From Austropuccinia psidii (lineage: Eukaryota > Basidiomycota > Pucciniomycetes > Pucciniales > Sphaerophragmiaceae): a stretch of DNA of 64,000 bases. Made by a program: the position numbers and the translations under genes. The notes under the pieces were generated by a model. It searched no databases, was not told the origin of the DNA, and saw nothing but the letters and a program-made list of their open reading frames with translations. The stretch is taken from assembly GCA_023105745.1 (NCBI GenBank), contig JALGQZ010000015.1, positions 15,660,499-15,724,498 on the forward strand. The letters are read 5' to 3'. Shown piece after piece: positions 50,747 through 62,554 of this stretch (position 1 is its first letter; the number at the start of each line of letters is the position of its first letter).

Positions 50747-53700
50747 ATTTTGGTGTAACTTCTAGATTAATTCCAGTAGAGGGGGCTGTATTTCATAGAA
50801 CCCACTATTTCTTTGATGATTTGAGAAATAAAACCTTCAAAAAAGGCATAATAAGATATTTCATCTTTGAGAAATTTAAATGTTGATGTTAGTAATAAAG
50901 ATTTAAAAATTTTCCTAATAATAAAAAAGTAATGAGAGAATCAAAAAAAAAATAAGAATAAAAATCAAGTTCTAGGAATTATAATAAATAAATAAAAAAA
51001 ACATATAGGTTTTTTGTATTTTTTGGGGAAAAGAGTTTATTCAAAAAAAAAAATATTCAAAGACCTTTTACCTGGTCCTTATGAGGTTTTAGAGATTTAA
51101 AAATATAAAAAATAAATGTTTTTTGTCAATCAAGTTTCTTTGAAAGATAATTCAGTTGAAAACAGGTGATTTTAAAATTTGTGAGCCAGTGTTTGAAGAA
51201 GGAATAAGAGTTAATATTGCTACAAATTAGTAATAATTTACAAATCAAGAAAGGGATGATTTTTTTTTGATTCATTGTTAAAATTTGTATTTAATGTTTT
51301 TGGCCTTAAAGAAAACTAAAAATGTTGAAATTAAAGATGAAGTTTAAGATCCAATTTTTTATCTTAAAGAATATTATTTTTAATATGAAAATATAAATGG
51401 AAACAGTTTTAATATAATATATTATATACTTACACCATTTAGTTTAAAAAAAGAAATAAAATCTTGGAAATTCTATAATATTCTAGTGGCTTTGAAGAAC
51501 TTAGAATCCTAAAAAACATTAAAATCCTCGGTACAACCTAGTTTGCAGGAAGGGTCCCAGCTCCTTCTGCCATGGGTCCAAGCTAATTTCCAACTGCAAC
51601 ACCTGCTGTCAAGCATTGCAAATTTGCTCATGGTGAATGAACCCAAGAACCCCATTCAAAATAGCGGAAATGCTTTTATTTTGATTTCAGATTATTTTCA
51701 TATTGAGGGAATGAAAACTTTGAAATTGAAAAACTCTTTTAGTATAGGTTCAGTTTTCAATGAAAATAAACCGTGGTTAAATGCAAAACTTAGAACTATC
51801 CTGGAAAGAACTCAGTGCTCATGTATTTATATATATTCATCTGCGTCTTGTTGCCAACACAGGTAAATTAACTGGGAAAAAATTGGTTTTATTCCTCAAT
51901 TAATAATATGATAACCTTGACTATACTTCCCTATTTTAATTGGTAGCTTCTATCCAATGAGTCAACTGATACTTGACTCAAATTTCTTCTCAGGCCTTCA
52001 AGTATCTAGTCAAGGAGTTCATATTTAATTCTTGAAAAATGAATGTTCTTTTAAATACCTAAGATTGTGCAATATTTTGGTTCATATTGGATTAATTCAT
52101 GCTTAACAAAGTGAACAAGCTGAATTCCTCATATGAAAGTCCTCTTCTTAAAACTTGAATAAAACTACAAAAATCACATACCTAAAATAGGGTTTTTTTA
52201 ATAACAAATGTTTTCATGGAAAGCTATTGATAAACTTTGATAGAAAATAATGAAAAAGATTTTCTGAACTGAAAATTCACTCATAAATTTATACAAAACA
52301 TGCACACAATATAAGTCTGGCATAATTGCTAATTTAACTAAATTAATTATTTTTTCCTAATTCCACCTCTTGGTTTAAAGCTGATTAATAAGATTGAGGT
52401 AGTTACATTTCTTTGGCATAAAGAAGCTCCAAATTTGACTTCCACTTCTTCCTCAAATTTCCTTATATCAGCTCCTTCATTGAAAAAATTCCAAGATCAA
52501 ATTTGATTCTTATACCTATTATTAGCTAATGGAAAATCTTCAACTTGGAGCTACAAGTAAAATACGAATTTTTACCTTTTAAGTTCTCTCAAATTTTAGA
52601 CTTGAAGTGTCTTCCAGATAAAAATATTGATAGCTTCCAATGATAAATTTTCTTTTTATAATAAAATTTCAAGTAGTCATAGATTGGGTGAATAGAAACA
52701 GAAAGTATTTAAAAAGACATAATGATTAAATAAAAAATATTTTCAATAATCTACAATTTGAATAATTTTCCTATATCATTGAATTTTTGATTTAATTTTG
52801 GTCCTTGGACTAAAAAATCTGAAAATAATGATCAAAATCAAAGTGAGGTTAAATTTTCTGAAAACTTGAACATCATATAACAGACTCCATTCAAGAAATT
52901 AACTCATGAACTGCAATCAATATCAAAATCTCATTAAATTCCAAACAATTTTAGCCTCCTCATAACCTATGATTGCCATACTCTATTGTCTTTTATCTCA
53001 TTTTAATCCATTTTTTTTAGATAAAATGTAAGTTTTACAATGTTTCATAACAAATAATTAAAATTAAGCTTCTAGAACACGCATCAGGTATGGTGGCAAG
53101 AACTTCAGTGGGCCCAAATCATGATTCCAAACGCTTTCCCTGTTTTTGTTTACAGGACGGGCGGTTTCGGCGCTGGTATAGTCAAGTACAAAAGGTCTAG
53201 GCCCCAAGCCCTTATAAGCAAGATAATGATCAGAAATTAAAATTATAGCTCAGATAGAAAGATAACTAAAAGGGATGGGTCAAGGTGATAAGATTTCAGG
53301 AAACAACCATTGTACTATACATGAGAGCTCATGGGTGCTTACTCTCATATATTGTGGGGGGGGGGGGTCACAATCTCTCTGAATTCGGGTACAAGTTAAC
53401 CAATAAGGACAAGTTTAGCCATTATGGAGGTAGGAGAGGTGGTTGTCCAATTGAGCCCAGGTTTTTGTCATAGATACGGACGATAGAATCGGGCGAAGAG
53501 TGCCTTTTGCCTTTCAAGCCGGCATCCACTCCCTGTCATGCTGCAATGACTGTGTAGCGGCGTGGAATGGCGCAGAGGAGCAGGACCATATTTTTGGGAT
53601 CAAGTTGCGGGATCCACAGGCTGAGACAGTCAAAAATCAATCAAATCATGAAATTCATCCAGGTCCATCGTCCCCATACAATTTTCAAGATATGACGTCA

Positions 53701-55221
53701 TCTTGACCATGACGGTTGAGATATGCGCATCATAAAACCTTTGGGCCAATTCGCACACTATGGCCGTTGTCCGGTGACTTGGCGCTGGTCAAGGCAATTA
53801 ACTATAAAAATCCCATTGTGACTTGGATCAATAATCAAGAAAGGCGGCTGAACCCCATATTCACTCCAAGGAGGCAGATACGACAGCAATGAGCTTTTAG
53901 ATAAACTTCAAACGTGTTCCACTCTAAAAAGTGTTCATTCCTGAAGATGTTTCTCTCCACGGTATTGCTTGTCTGGAAAACACGACATGTCAAACATTCC
54001 AAAGGAACGACAACTGCTATCAAAGCTATCCGCAATAAGAAAAAACTCAAGTTTTATCTCTCTAAAAAGTGCGTTATTTAATCATCATAATCAAGACCCA
54101 CAAACGCGTTTTTGAAATAGTCAAGTCAAAAATTGTCTTTGAAAAGAACGCGAAGGAGAACAAAACATGTTATGGCCGACTTGGATTGAGAATAACTCAA
54201 ATTTTATGCCTTTTCATCTTGTAAAAATTTCATTTCTTGGTCTAAAACCCTCTTAATGACCATGTTGTGACTAATTAACTAACTCATAGGTTCGCAATTT
54301 GAAAATCAAAACAAACAAGTGATTGGGATTTCAAAGATGAATATCATACAGCAACTCAGAATCCAGATATTCAATAACTCAAGAGCCTGTAAATTTTCAT
54401 TTTTTCAATATGCTTTTGGTTATCGTTTTTTAATGATTTCCATGAATTTTTCTTACATGTCCTTGGGGATATGAGGTTCTTAGGAGACAATTAGCTAAGC
54501 CTAACTTATTGAATGATGGACTCGAAAGCGAAACATTGTCAATGTTTCTTGAGGCTGCAAATTCACTACCTTTTAACGCCGCAAGTTGGTCTTTCTCGCT
54601 GCGCCAAAAACTTTGGAACGATGTTTTTGAATAGGACAGTCGAATTGTTTTCTTGAATTCCTCTGCGTTTTGTGTGAATAATTCAAAAAACATCAAAAAG
54701 CATCTTTTAATTTCAGGAGTACCACAAGTAAAGTATGATACATCTCTTGGTGTCCACAATCGTAATTATGGCCAAACCGAAATCTTCGGTGTGCACCATC
54801 TTGTTTCAACATCGAGCTTCAATTATCACTTGGAAGGTTTTGAGCCACATACTGCATGAAGCTATGGGATTGATTGTTCCAATTGTATCGCAACGTGTAG
54901 CGTAAGTCTATGGGTATCTTATCAACTAAAAGTTTTCTTTATTTCTTATTGATCGCCACATCAAATGAAACAAAAGTGAAATATGTTTGGGATTTTCTGG
55001 CGTATGCTAGGCCATTCAACCACTGGAATTTTTGGCTTCTGTTTTTTGTGCCATTTGAACAGTAGTTTCTCGATTTCCCGTTGGATTTCCTTACAAAAGA
55101 ATTGGGGTTACCTTTTTTGAAATATATAGACTTCTCTTCACCTCTTGAAACTTTTGTATTCACTCTAAGCTTTGTGCCGAACTTTTGCGTGCCATCAATT
55201 TTTTTAACCGTTATCTAAAGA
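50747..55221. other. Intergenic region, changing from AT-rich to CpG-containing
   Basis: 50747-53050 is AT-rich and shows nothing convincing. From about 53050 the sequence is more GC- and CpG-rich. A run of 12 G lies at 53356-53367. Short open frames occur at 53500-53706 (+), 53835-54050, 54430-54759 and 54939-55163 (all -), but the minus-strand ones lack an ATG at a sensible place. They may be remains of a gene resembling the one at 55222, but I cannot show it. Confidence 0.45.
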
Positions 55222-58200
55222 ATGTTCAGACCTCCTACACTCTTTTCTTTCATGTTCCCTATGCTCCCGACTTGTCATTCAATGTGGCACGGGGCTTTGC
55301 ACCCGAATTTCAGCGGTGCGACTAGTACCACTAACCTCATCGCTCATCATGATAACAATGTAATATCAAGATTGAGGTTTTACAGAACGCTAACATGTCC
55401 CCCTGCTGATAAATTGGGCTATGAAACTAAGGCTAAGAAGTTGTTCGCACTAGCCGGCTCAAAAGGAAAAGGTCGGTGAACCTTTCAAAAAAAATCATTA
55501 CGTTGTTTAATTAATATTTTTTTTAGATGAACATATTGAGAGTTCGGGAACAGGAGAAACTCATTCTCATTATGTGGAAGAAGAGCCTGAAATTCTCAAA
55601 GGGTCTCACGGTAAGCAGTCCTCAATTTTAATTCTGGGAAGTCTTTAAGTATGTAAAACGGCGTAGAAGTACTGTATAGACGTATTAAAACTTGCAGCGA
55701 GAGCCAAAAACTGTGAATTTTGGATATTCTCGAGCTTAGAATGCAAGAAATGAGTTTGCTTCTATTAGAGATCGTCGCTGACTTCGTAGTATAGCTTCTA
55801 CTATTTCACAAAGGGGCTCACTCGTGCGTGAGAGAAAAGAGACTTTTTCACTCAAAAAACAAGAAGAAAAAGATTTCCAGCGCCTCCAGATGGAGCTGAA
55901 AGCACCCGTTTTAAATCAGAAAGAACTTTTGGAGAGTTTGGAATATCACATTTTGCAAAAGGGGAAAGCATTTGATGAAACGGGCTATTTCTATTCCAAC
56001 AAGGCCTTGGTCAAAGCTCTCGAATGGTTCAGCATCTCATTAGCAAACCAAGACCAAAAAAAAAGCGCCTATAGAATTTTGCAAAAGATTTCGACATCTT
56101 CAATGACTGAAAAGGAGTCTAAAAATTATGCTAAAGAAGCCGTTTATCGTGCCATCACACTTTACAAGACTCTCCAAGTAGACTTTTATTTGAAAAACGG
56201 TAAGTTCACTAGGTTTTTCCAATTTTTTCAAAAAGGAAAAAACATTAAAAAAGACGTTTATTTATTTATTTTAGTAAAAGAATCATTTGAAATAATATAT
56301 TTCAAAAAGTGTAAGTCAGTCCTTATGTAAGGAATAGGTTAAGTGTTTACTCAGTTCTTTTATAATAATCAAAATATCTCCAAAATTTTAATATAAAATT
56401 TCTAATTCAAAAAGCGAGTGAGCTGAAAAAAACCAATGAATACAATGCACTAAGAAGGTGGCTGGGTAGCCAGAGAGAAGGAGCCATCCTTAAGTTTTTT
56501 GACCAACTTCTCAATGAGTACTTCAAATCCGTTGGTGTGATTTCAAGCACGGAGAGAATTTTGGGAATCTTCCAGCAATGGAATCAAGTTGTCGATTACA
56601 TTTATGTGTCGTGCGCGACATCTCGAACCGAAATGTATGATTTATTTGATATGCTTCTTCAGCTTTCTAGATATCAACCACCCCTGCTTGAGCATGGTCA
56701 CGCCTTAATCCAACGACTTGGTGGGCTTTGTTCCCTTTTTTCCCAATATTGTCAAAGTCTTAACGTTCATTCAAAGTATTTGCTACTTGTTAAAAACAGA
56801 AGACAAAATAAGGGCTGAAGCGGCCATAATTTCCCTGAAGAAAAAATATCAAGAATTGAATTTGCGGTATTTTGACTTTAGTGAGTGATTATTCTTGGCT
56901 ACAAAATCCAAATCCAGTGATCTAATCTATTATTTTTCTGCGCTTCACTTAGTTCGTCTAAAATTTCAAAGAAGACTCCACGGAAGTAGGCTTGCGTTTG
57001 ATCTTTCGGTTAGAAACCAAAGCTTAAACTCTTTTCCTAACTTCTTCCGCCGTGCCTCTGACAGGGCCGACGGAGTCCGGCCTGGGTGCAACCTACCTGC
57101 CTTTCGGAAAAAGTGTTTTTCTTCAAAAAGTTTGCAGCAAGTTGTTGGCTTCAGAAAACACAGAGGCAGAAAAGTCCGAATTTATTTGTCAAGTCGTTCA
57201 GCCTAAGCTGCTGGACTTAGCGCTTGAGTATCAAGTTTGGAAAGAGGATTTGGGAGATATATTGGAAGTACTTTGCCGTACTGCCAAACGGTTTCTTCAG
57301 GGTAGCGTCCTCTCAGACGAGAATCAAGTAATTTTGAACGCTATTTTTCAGGTGATATCTCATCTTAAAAATTCCCCGGATGTCGCCGAAGAAAACCGAT
57401 TATTTGCTGAGGAGGCCTCCAGGTATCTTCGCTCTCTCGAAAAACGTCGAAAACTCCAAGACAAACTTGGTCCACAAAAGTATTTTGAATTACTCAAACG
57501 TGAAAGGATTAGTGAGTAAAAAATAAGTGGTTTGTTCTAGCGTGTAAACTCATGTTGGCGAACCTATCTTAGTTTTTGATCAAAACAAAAATTTGTTGAA
57601 AGACGGTAATTGCTCAAATGCTCTTGAAAAATAATTTAATAATTGAAAAAACTTATATTCTCGTGTTTTTTCTGGATGAGCAGCCCTGGAAAGTGATCTG
57701 CCAAGTATTTTGAAATTTTTTGCAGCATTTCAGGGAGGAACTTGGAAAAACGCAGCAGAAATCTTATTGGACGTTAATACCAACAACGACTCCAAGTACA
57801 AAATATTAGACATGCTCAAGGCTCATATATTTCACGCATCTCAGCCTCCCGAAACTATCGCAGGCGAGTACCAGAGAGAGTCGCCCAATACACCCTTGAT
57901 TGTATTGATTTGGTGCTTGGCAGTAAATGACTCACACAGTAAAAGCATAAACCCAACCTTCAGCAAACAACAGCAACGAAGCTCTTGGAAAATATACTCT
58001 TCTGTAGCTAATTACCTGGAGGATATCGGAGAACATCATGGCTTGTCGTTCGCTGAAGCGAATTTGGCTCAATTAGCCTGTCAATATATTAAAAGATCAA
58101 TACTGACGAATTCAAAGCTTGAGATCGACAATATCGCCAACTTGGGCTCCTACTCGCATGCACAAATTCCTGAAGACATCCTTTTCAAAAAAGACAAGGA

Positions 58201-58240
58201 TATAAAGCTGGGAATTAGTCCAGCTCAAAAAGAAGTATAG
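55222..58240 (+). CDS. Candidate secreted helical protein, eight exons, all introns phase 1
   Basis: Inferred exons: 55222-55471, 55527-55610, 55795-56199, 56415-56756, 56800-56880, 56953-56985, 57065-57511, 57684-58240 (2199 nt, 732 residues). Every intron starts GT, ends AG, and falls after the first base of a codon; internal exons are all multiples of three. The N-terminus (FRPPTLFSFMFPMLPTCH) could be a signal peptide with a short hydrophobic core. The rest is mostly charged, helical and Leu-rich, with no transmembrane span and no domain I recognise. The continuous reading across seven junctions argues for a live gene. The weakest points are the 184-nt second intron's acceptor and the 43-nt intron 56757-56799. 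In a rust a protein like this would be an effector candidate, but that is inference. Confidence 0.75.
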
Positions 58241-59111
58241 TGACTGTTTCAGTACTCTACTCAAGCTTAAGCAAGAGTTCTGCAAGAAGAAAAGTATGGC
58301 ACAAACTAGAAGAGTCAACAAATATCGTAAATGATCTATTGTGCGCCGAGGCCTATAGGAACTGGCAGCCACAGTAGTACGCGTCATGGATGTATCTTTT
58401 AGGGAAACAAGAATAGAAGGCTGTCTTGTGCTGAAGGGCTGGTTGTTATATTTTTACATTTAGATCTTGAGATGGTTTGTCTTTTGGCTTATAGGTTTAT
58501 TTTACTATGCTTTGTCAAATTCTTCTTCAAGAGACAAAGTTATTCTACCTTTGGCGGTTGAGTCAGTGGCGATGTGTTTTGTAATGTTGAAAACTTCAAA
58601 TAGCTCAGCAGTTTTCTTCCTCAATTGTTCAGCAATTATTGAGATCCCATCTATCCTTCAGTTTTTTAATCTGATAAGTTAATCAAAATGGTTACTTCTT
58701 TTGCAGTAAATTTATTAGTTATTTTAACTTACCTCATGTATAGTGGGGTTTGACTGAGAATTCATCAGCACTATAGCTTTCTGGGAATAAAATAAATTTG
58801 TTACCTTGCATATTTTTCAGCTAAAAAAGTGAGTAGTGAATCATAGACACAAATTTGATTAGTTATAAAAAATATCAAGTCATTTTTTGAAATTAATTGG
58901 CCTTCAATTCTAAGAATATAAAAAAAAATCTGAAATCATTGACTTTTAGGTAAGTACTTTGTAAGATGTGTCTATGAAACTCTTTATAATAGTACTGTGA
59001 CTGGTCTTATGAAATATAATATAAAAATTTATTATCACCAAAAATAAAGAAATAATTGCTTAATTATTTCTTTTACTTGTTATAAACTACTTTTGATGAT
59101 AACTATAAGCC
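58241..59111. other. Spacer downstream of the secreted-protein gene
   Basis: 3' flank of the gene followed by AT-rich sequence. The small open frames on both strands (58112-58387 -, 58467-58682 +) look incidental. No transposon end is recognised before 59112. Confidence 0.5.
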
Positions 59112-59540
59112 TGTGAGATATGTATGACATACCTATAAGGTCACAAATAGCTTTTTAAACAGTTAATTTAATCTTAAAAAAAAAACTTAACAATTGAATT
59201 TTAAAACAAAAAATAACAAAAAAAAAAAAAAAAAGCATAAATTTATTTTGAATAAACAAATTTATAATTATTATTTAATTGTTTAGATTCTAAACCAAAA
59301 AAATAACCTAAGGTAAACCTATAAGGTATTATACCCAAAAAATGATTATTTCTTTTTTTATTAGAAGATTTAAGAATCTTAAAGTAAAATTGATTTTTTT
59401 TTTTTTGAAATTGTTAAATTTAAACTTAAATAAGCTTAAATTTAAAGTTACACAAGGTTTATGAAAACTTACCAAAATTTTAATTGAAATTGAGGTGTTG
59501 TGTATATTTACTGAATTAGCTAAGGATTTTCCATACAGTG
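59112..59540 (+). repeat. R2 dispersed repeat, copy A (terminal part)
   Basis: Starts TGTGAGATATGTATGACATACC, runs through ATAAGGTCACAAATAG, and continues to GGATTTTCCATACAGTG, where a gypsy LTR begins. It is the reverse complement of copy B (47353 to 47120, then 36425 to about 36225). It gives an uninterrupted view of the site where gypsy copy 3 inserted. Confidence 0.78.
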
Positions 59541-61542
59541 TGTAAGGTTTGACTATGAAACAATAAGTAAAAATTACTAATATTTTACTTATTGTACTAT
59601 GAATGTCCTTATAATTGAAATAAATAAGATAAAAATAATTATAATAATAAAGAATTATTATAATTATGGCGTAAAAATGATTATATTATTAATAAAATAT
59701 AATAATATAATAAAATAAATATATTAATATAAAATAATTAATATATTTAAAGGCACTTTATTATTGTTACAAACAAATAATAAAGGTGTAAAAAATTGTT
59801 TTTTATTAATAAAAAACAATTAATAACAATAATATTACCAATATTAAAGCTATAAATTAATATAAATACTATTTATATTAATTAAAGAATTATTAAAATA
59901 ATAATAAAGAGAAAATTATTATAATAAGAGAAAATAACTTACTTTTAACACTTAATATAATAATTTTGAAATATCTTACGCCAAAAAATATAAATACAAC
60001 CTTTTCAAATTGTATTTACAATAAAAAATAAAGAAAATTACTAATATTCTTGATTTTTACGTGGAAATGAGTTTTTAGAGAGATTTTTAACAAAAACAAT
60101 TAAATAAATGATTTAATCACGTCAAAATAGATGATTACAACCAGGTGGTCTTTGGTCTTTAATAATATAATGGTTTTATATATAAAGAATGAAGAAATTA
60201 CCTTTGATTTAATTGATTTAATGTTTTTGATGCGTCTGAGGGGAAAATAGAGTAAAAAGAGCTCTATTTATAGTAAATACCTCCCTCCTAGAGTCCAGAA
60301 GGCTTCTAGTAGACGTGTACTGATCATATCCACTGGAATTGATCAATATTTTAGGCTTTGGAGATGATTACATCATGATCAAACCATATTGCATCATTAT
60401 TACACCATTATTTAGAGTTATCACTATAACTCTAAAGTTGATGACATCAGAGGCTTGGAAGAACCCCAAAATTCGTGGATTTTATTAGTTTTAATCATAA
60501 AATAATAGTATTCACCAATTTTATCACTCATATGACTGTTAAACTTAATTTAAGGTTACAGTAGGTGATCATAACTGCTCAATTTAAGCTCAAACTTTGA
60601 TCTTTAATAACGTTTAAGTTTTACATGCTACAGCAATTCAGAGAGTGAATTCTGATAGCCTGACATAACCTTATTATGCTGCCAAGAGCTTTTCATTACA
60701 TCATCAAAACTCTAATTTTGATGATTTTTCTTGTAACTCATCTTTTCTGTTGAAATTCAATATTTTAAACTTCAAATCATGATTTCAGGGGGCTATACCC
60801 TGAATTTAATAATAAAAATTACGTCATTATTCACAAATGAACTAGTAGAATCCAACTGTGTGCTTTATTTTAAGTTTGGACCACTTTCACAACAAAGTGG
60901 TCAACAGCTCTGTTGATTTTTATCAATATTTCATCATAGGTTTTAACCTTGTTTATAAGTTGTAAGATAAAGTTCATATCTGTGCTCTTACAGTAATTAC
61001 GTGGTAACTTCATTTTTGGATCATCACTCTATCTTGTATAGTTCAAGAGATATTAGCTATGATCCTTGAATATATGTGTTGACCAAAAAAGTGCATATAT
61101 TCAGGTTAATTCCTTAAGTATTAACATTGGAAATTAGCTCATTAATTGTTTTATGTGTTAATTTTCATGGGGAATCTAATGGTTCAATTTCTTTCACATG
61201 TTGTTTCATTGGTTCTTGAAATAAATAAGGATTTATGGTTTTTATAAGGTATTATTCCTTATAACTCATTAAATATTGACTTTACAGATATGCCATAAAA
61301 ATGGTATATGTGTATTTTACCATGGGGAATCCAATGATATACTTTATTTCACATGTTGATTCATTGGTTTTTGAGTTAAACCAATTTTTGTACCAATTTA
61401 TGGTATTTTTGTATTTTTGAAGTAATTATTTTTAATGTATAATTATTCTGAGTGATTTTAGTATAATTATCTTAAAGGTATAATTATTCTGAGTCTTTCT
61501 TGTGACCTTATTGGGTATGTGGTCATATCTCAAAGGCTAACA
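59541..61542 (-). repeat. Solo gypsy LTR (subfamily B marker)
   Basis: A 2002-bp LTR in reverse orientation from TGTAAGG to GGCTAACA with no internal region. It has the CACTCATATGACTG marker near 60525 and the reversed TATA box near 60262-60270. The flanking pentamers are CAGTG and CAGGG (one mismatch). R2 on the left does not resume on the right, where R3 begins, so it is a recombination product, possibly between LTRs at two loci. Confidence 0.9.
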
Positions 61543-61545
61543 CAG

Positions 61546-62309
61546 GGTCACAGGGTCTCTTCTAAGTAAAGAGGGCCTGGCACTCAGTAAACTAGGATTT
61601 ACTCATGGAGGGCTCAGGATATGGTAAGAAAAGAGTACACTGAGGAGTGTTAAGAGATGAATTAATAAATGAAAAAAATATAAGAAAAGCAGCAACAAAT
61701 AATAAGAGTAAGAATAAAAAAGCCAACCACAAACAAGTCCAAGTACACTGTTTCCACCTGTCAGAATGAAAAGAGAAGGGTTAATAAGGATATGGACACC
61801 CAACTCATACTGTACAGGCAAAGAAAGAGAAAAGGCTAAGACTAACTTAAAATCAGATAATTATAATACCTAAAATAAGGATGAGAATAATTATAAAATA
61901 ATAAATATACTAAATTAATTAACTGGGGAAAAGTCACCAGGGGGAGAAAGAGGGGCTGGTATATGTGAGAATCACCAGCCCTGATGAAGACAGAGAATTT
62001 TCATGAGAAGATTTGATGATTGAATTGAGTATGGCCAATACAGGTCCTGTAAGGATGTACAGGATCTGTACATGAGGGATGGTGGTATTGAGTGATCATA
62101 CAGTTTGGAAATGGTGTATCCAAGCTGTATTGGGTAATTCCAACCTGTACAAGTATTGAAAGGCTGTATTGATGAACCAGACTGTATGCATGTTTCAGAA
62201 AGGAAGATTGCTGAAGCTGAATGCTGATAAACACAGTGGATTTGCTGGTTTGAGGTGTTTGAGTGGGTGTAAGTATGAATACCCTTACCCCTGATTAGTG
62301 GTTGTTACA
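61546..62309. repeat. R3 LTR-like repeat, copy a
   Basis: Begins TCACAGGG, ends GGTTGTTACA, and aligns by eye with 62555 onward: shared words GCCTGGCACTCAG, GGAGGGCTC, AGCCAACCA, ACTGACAGGCAA-like, TTAATTAACTGGGGAAAA. It is followed at 62310 by a C/T-rich segment (TATCCCCCTCTTAAAACTGG) resembling the start of an internal region. The TG...CA-type borders suggest an LTR of another retrotransposon family, not identified. Confidence 0.5.
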
Positions 62310-62554
62310 GTATCCCCCTCTTAAAACTGGTGGGCTCCTGAACACCATAATACCCTGCCACTGTTGAGTGGCATCTCAATATCCCCCCATTTCTTTTCAA
62401 AAATTTTCTCTTTAACTATATTTCCCTCTTGACCATTATCCTGAAAATCCCCTCTTCATTTCTTCACTTTCATAATTGATTTGAATTATCTTCCCCCTTA
62501 TTTTAATTTGAGTAAGTGCTTTCCACTTCAAAATATGCTTCTTCTTTTGGATTC

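Noticed and set aside
51543..51866. Plus-strand frame of 107 codons
   Set aside because: It begins with TTG, has no recognisable motif, and lies in AT-rich intergenic DNA.
53835..54050. Minus-strand frame that looks like a small secreted Cys-containing protein
   Set aside because: The hydrophobic N-terminus is attractive, but the frame opens with TTG directly after a stop and has no upstream ATG, so no valid start exists without an unseen exon.
54430..55163. Minus-strand open frames of 109 and 74 codons upstream of the secreted-protein gene
   Set aside because: Neither starts with ATG, no splice path joins them convincingly, and I recognise no domain. They might be gene remnants.
62036..62075. 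TACAGGTCCTGTAA-like word resembling the Tc1 terminal repeat
   Set aside because: Only a short palindromic core is shared, with no partner end or TA-flanked element.
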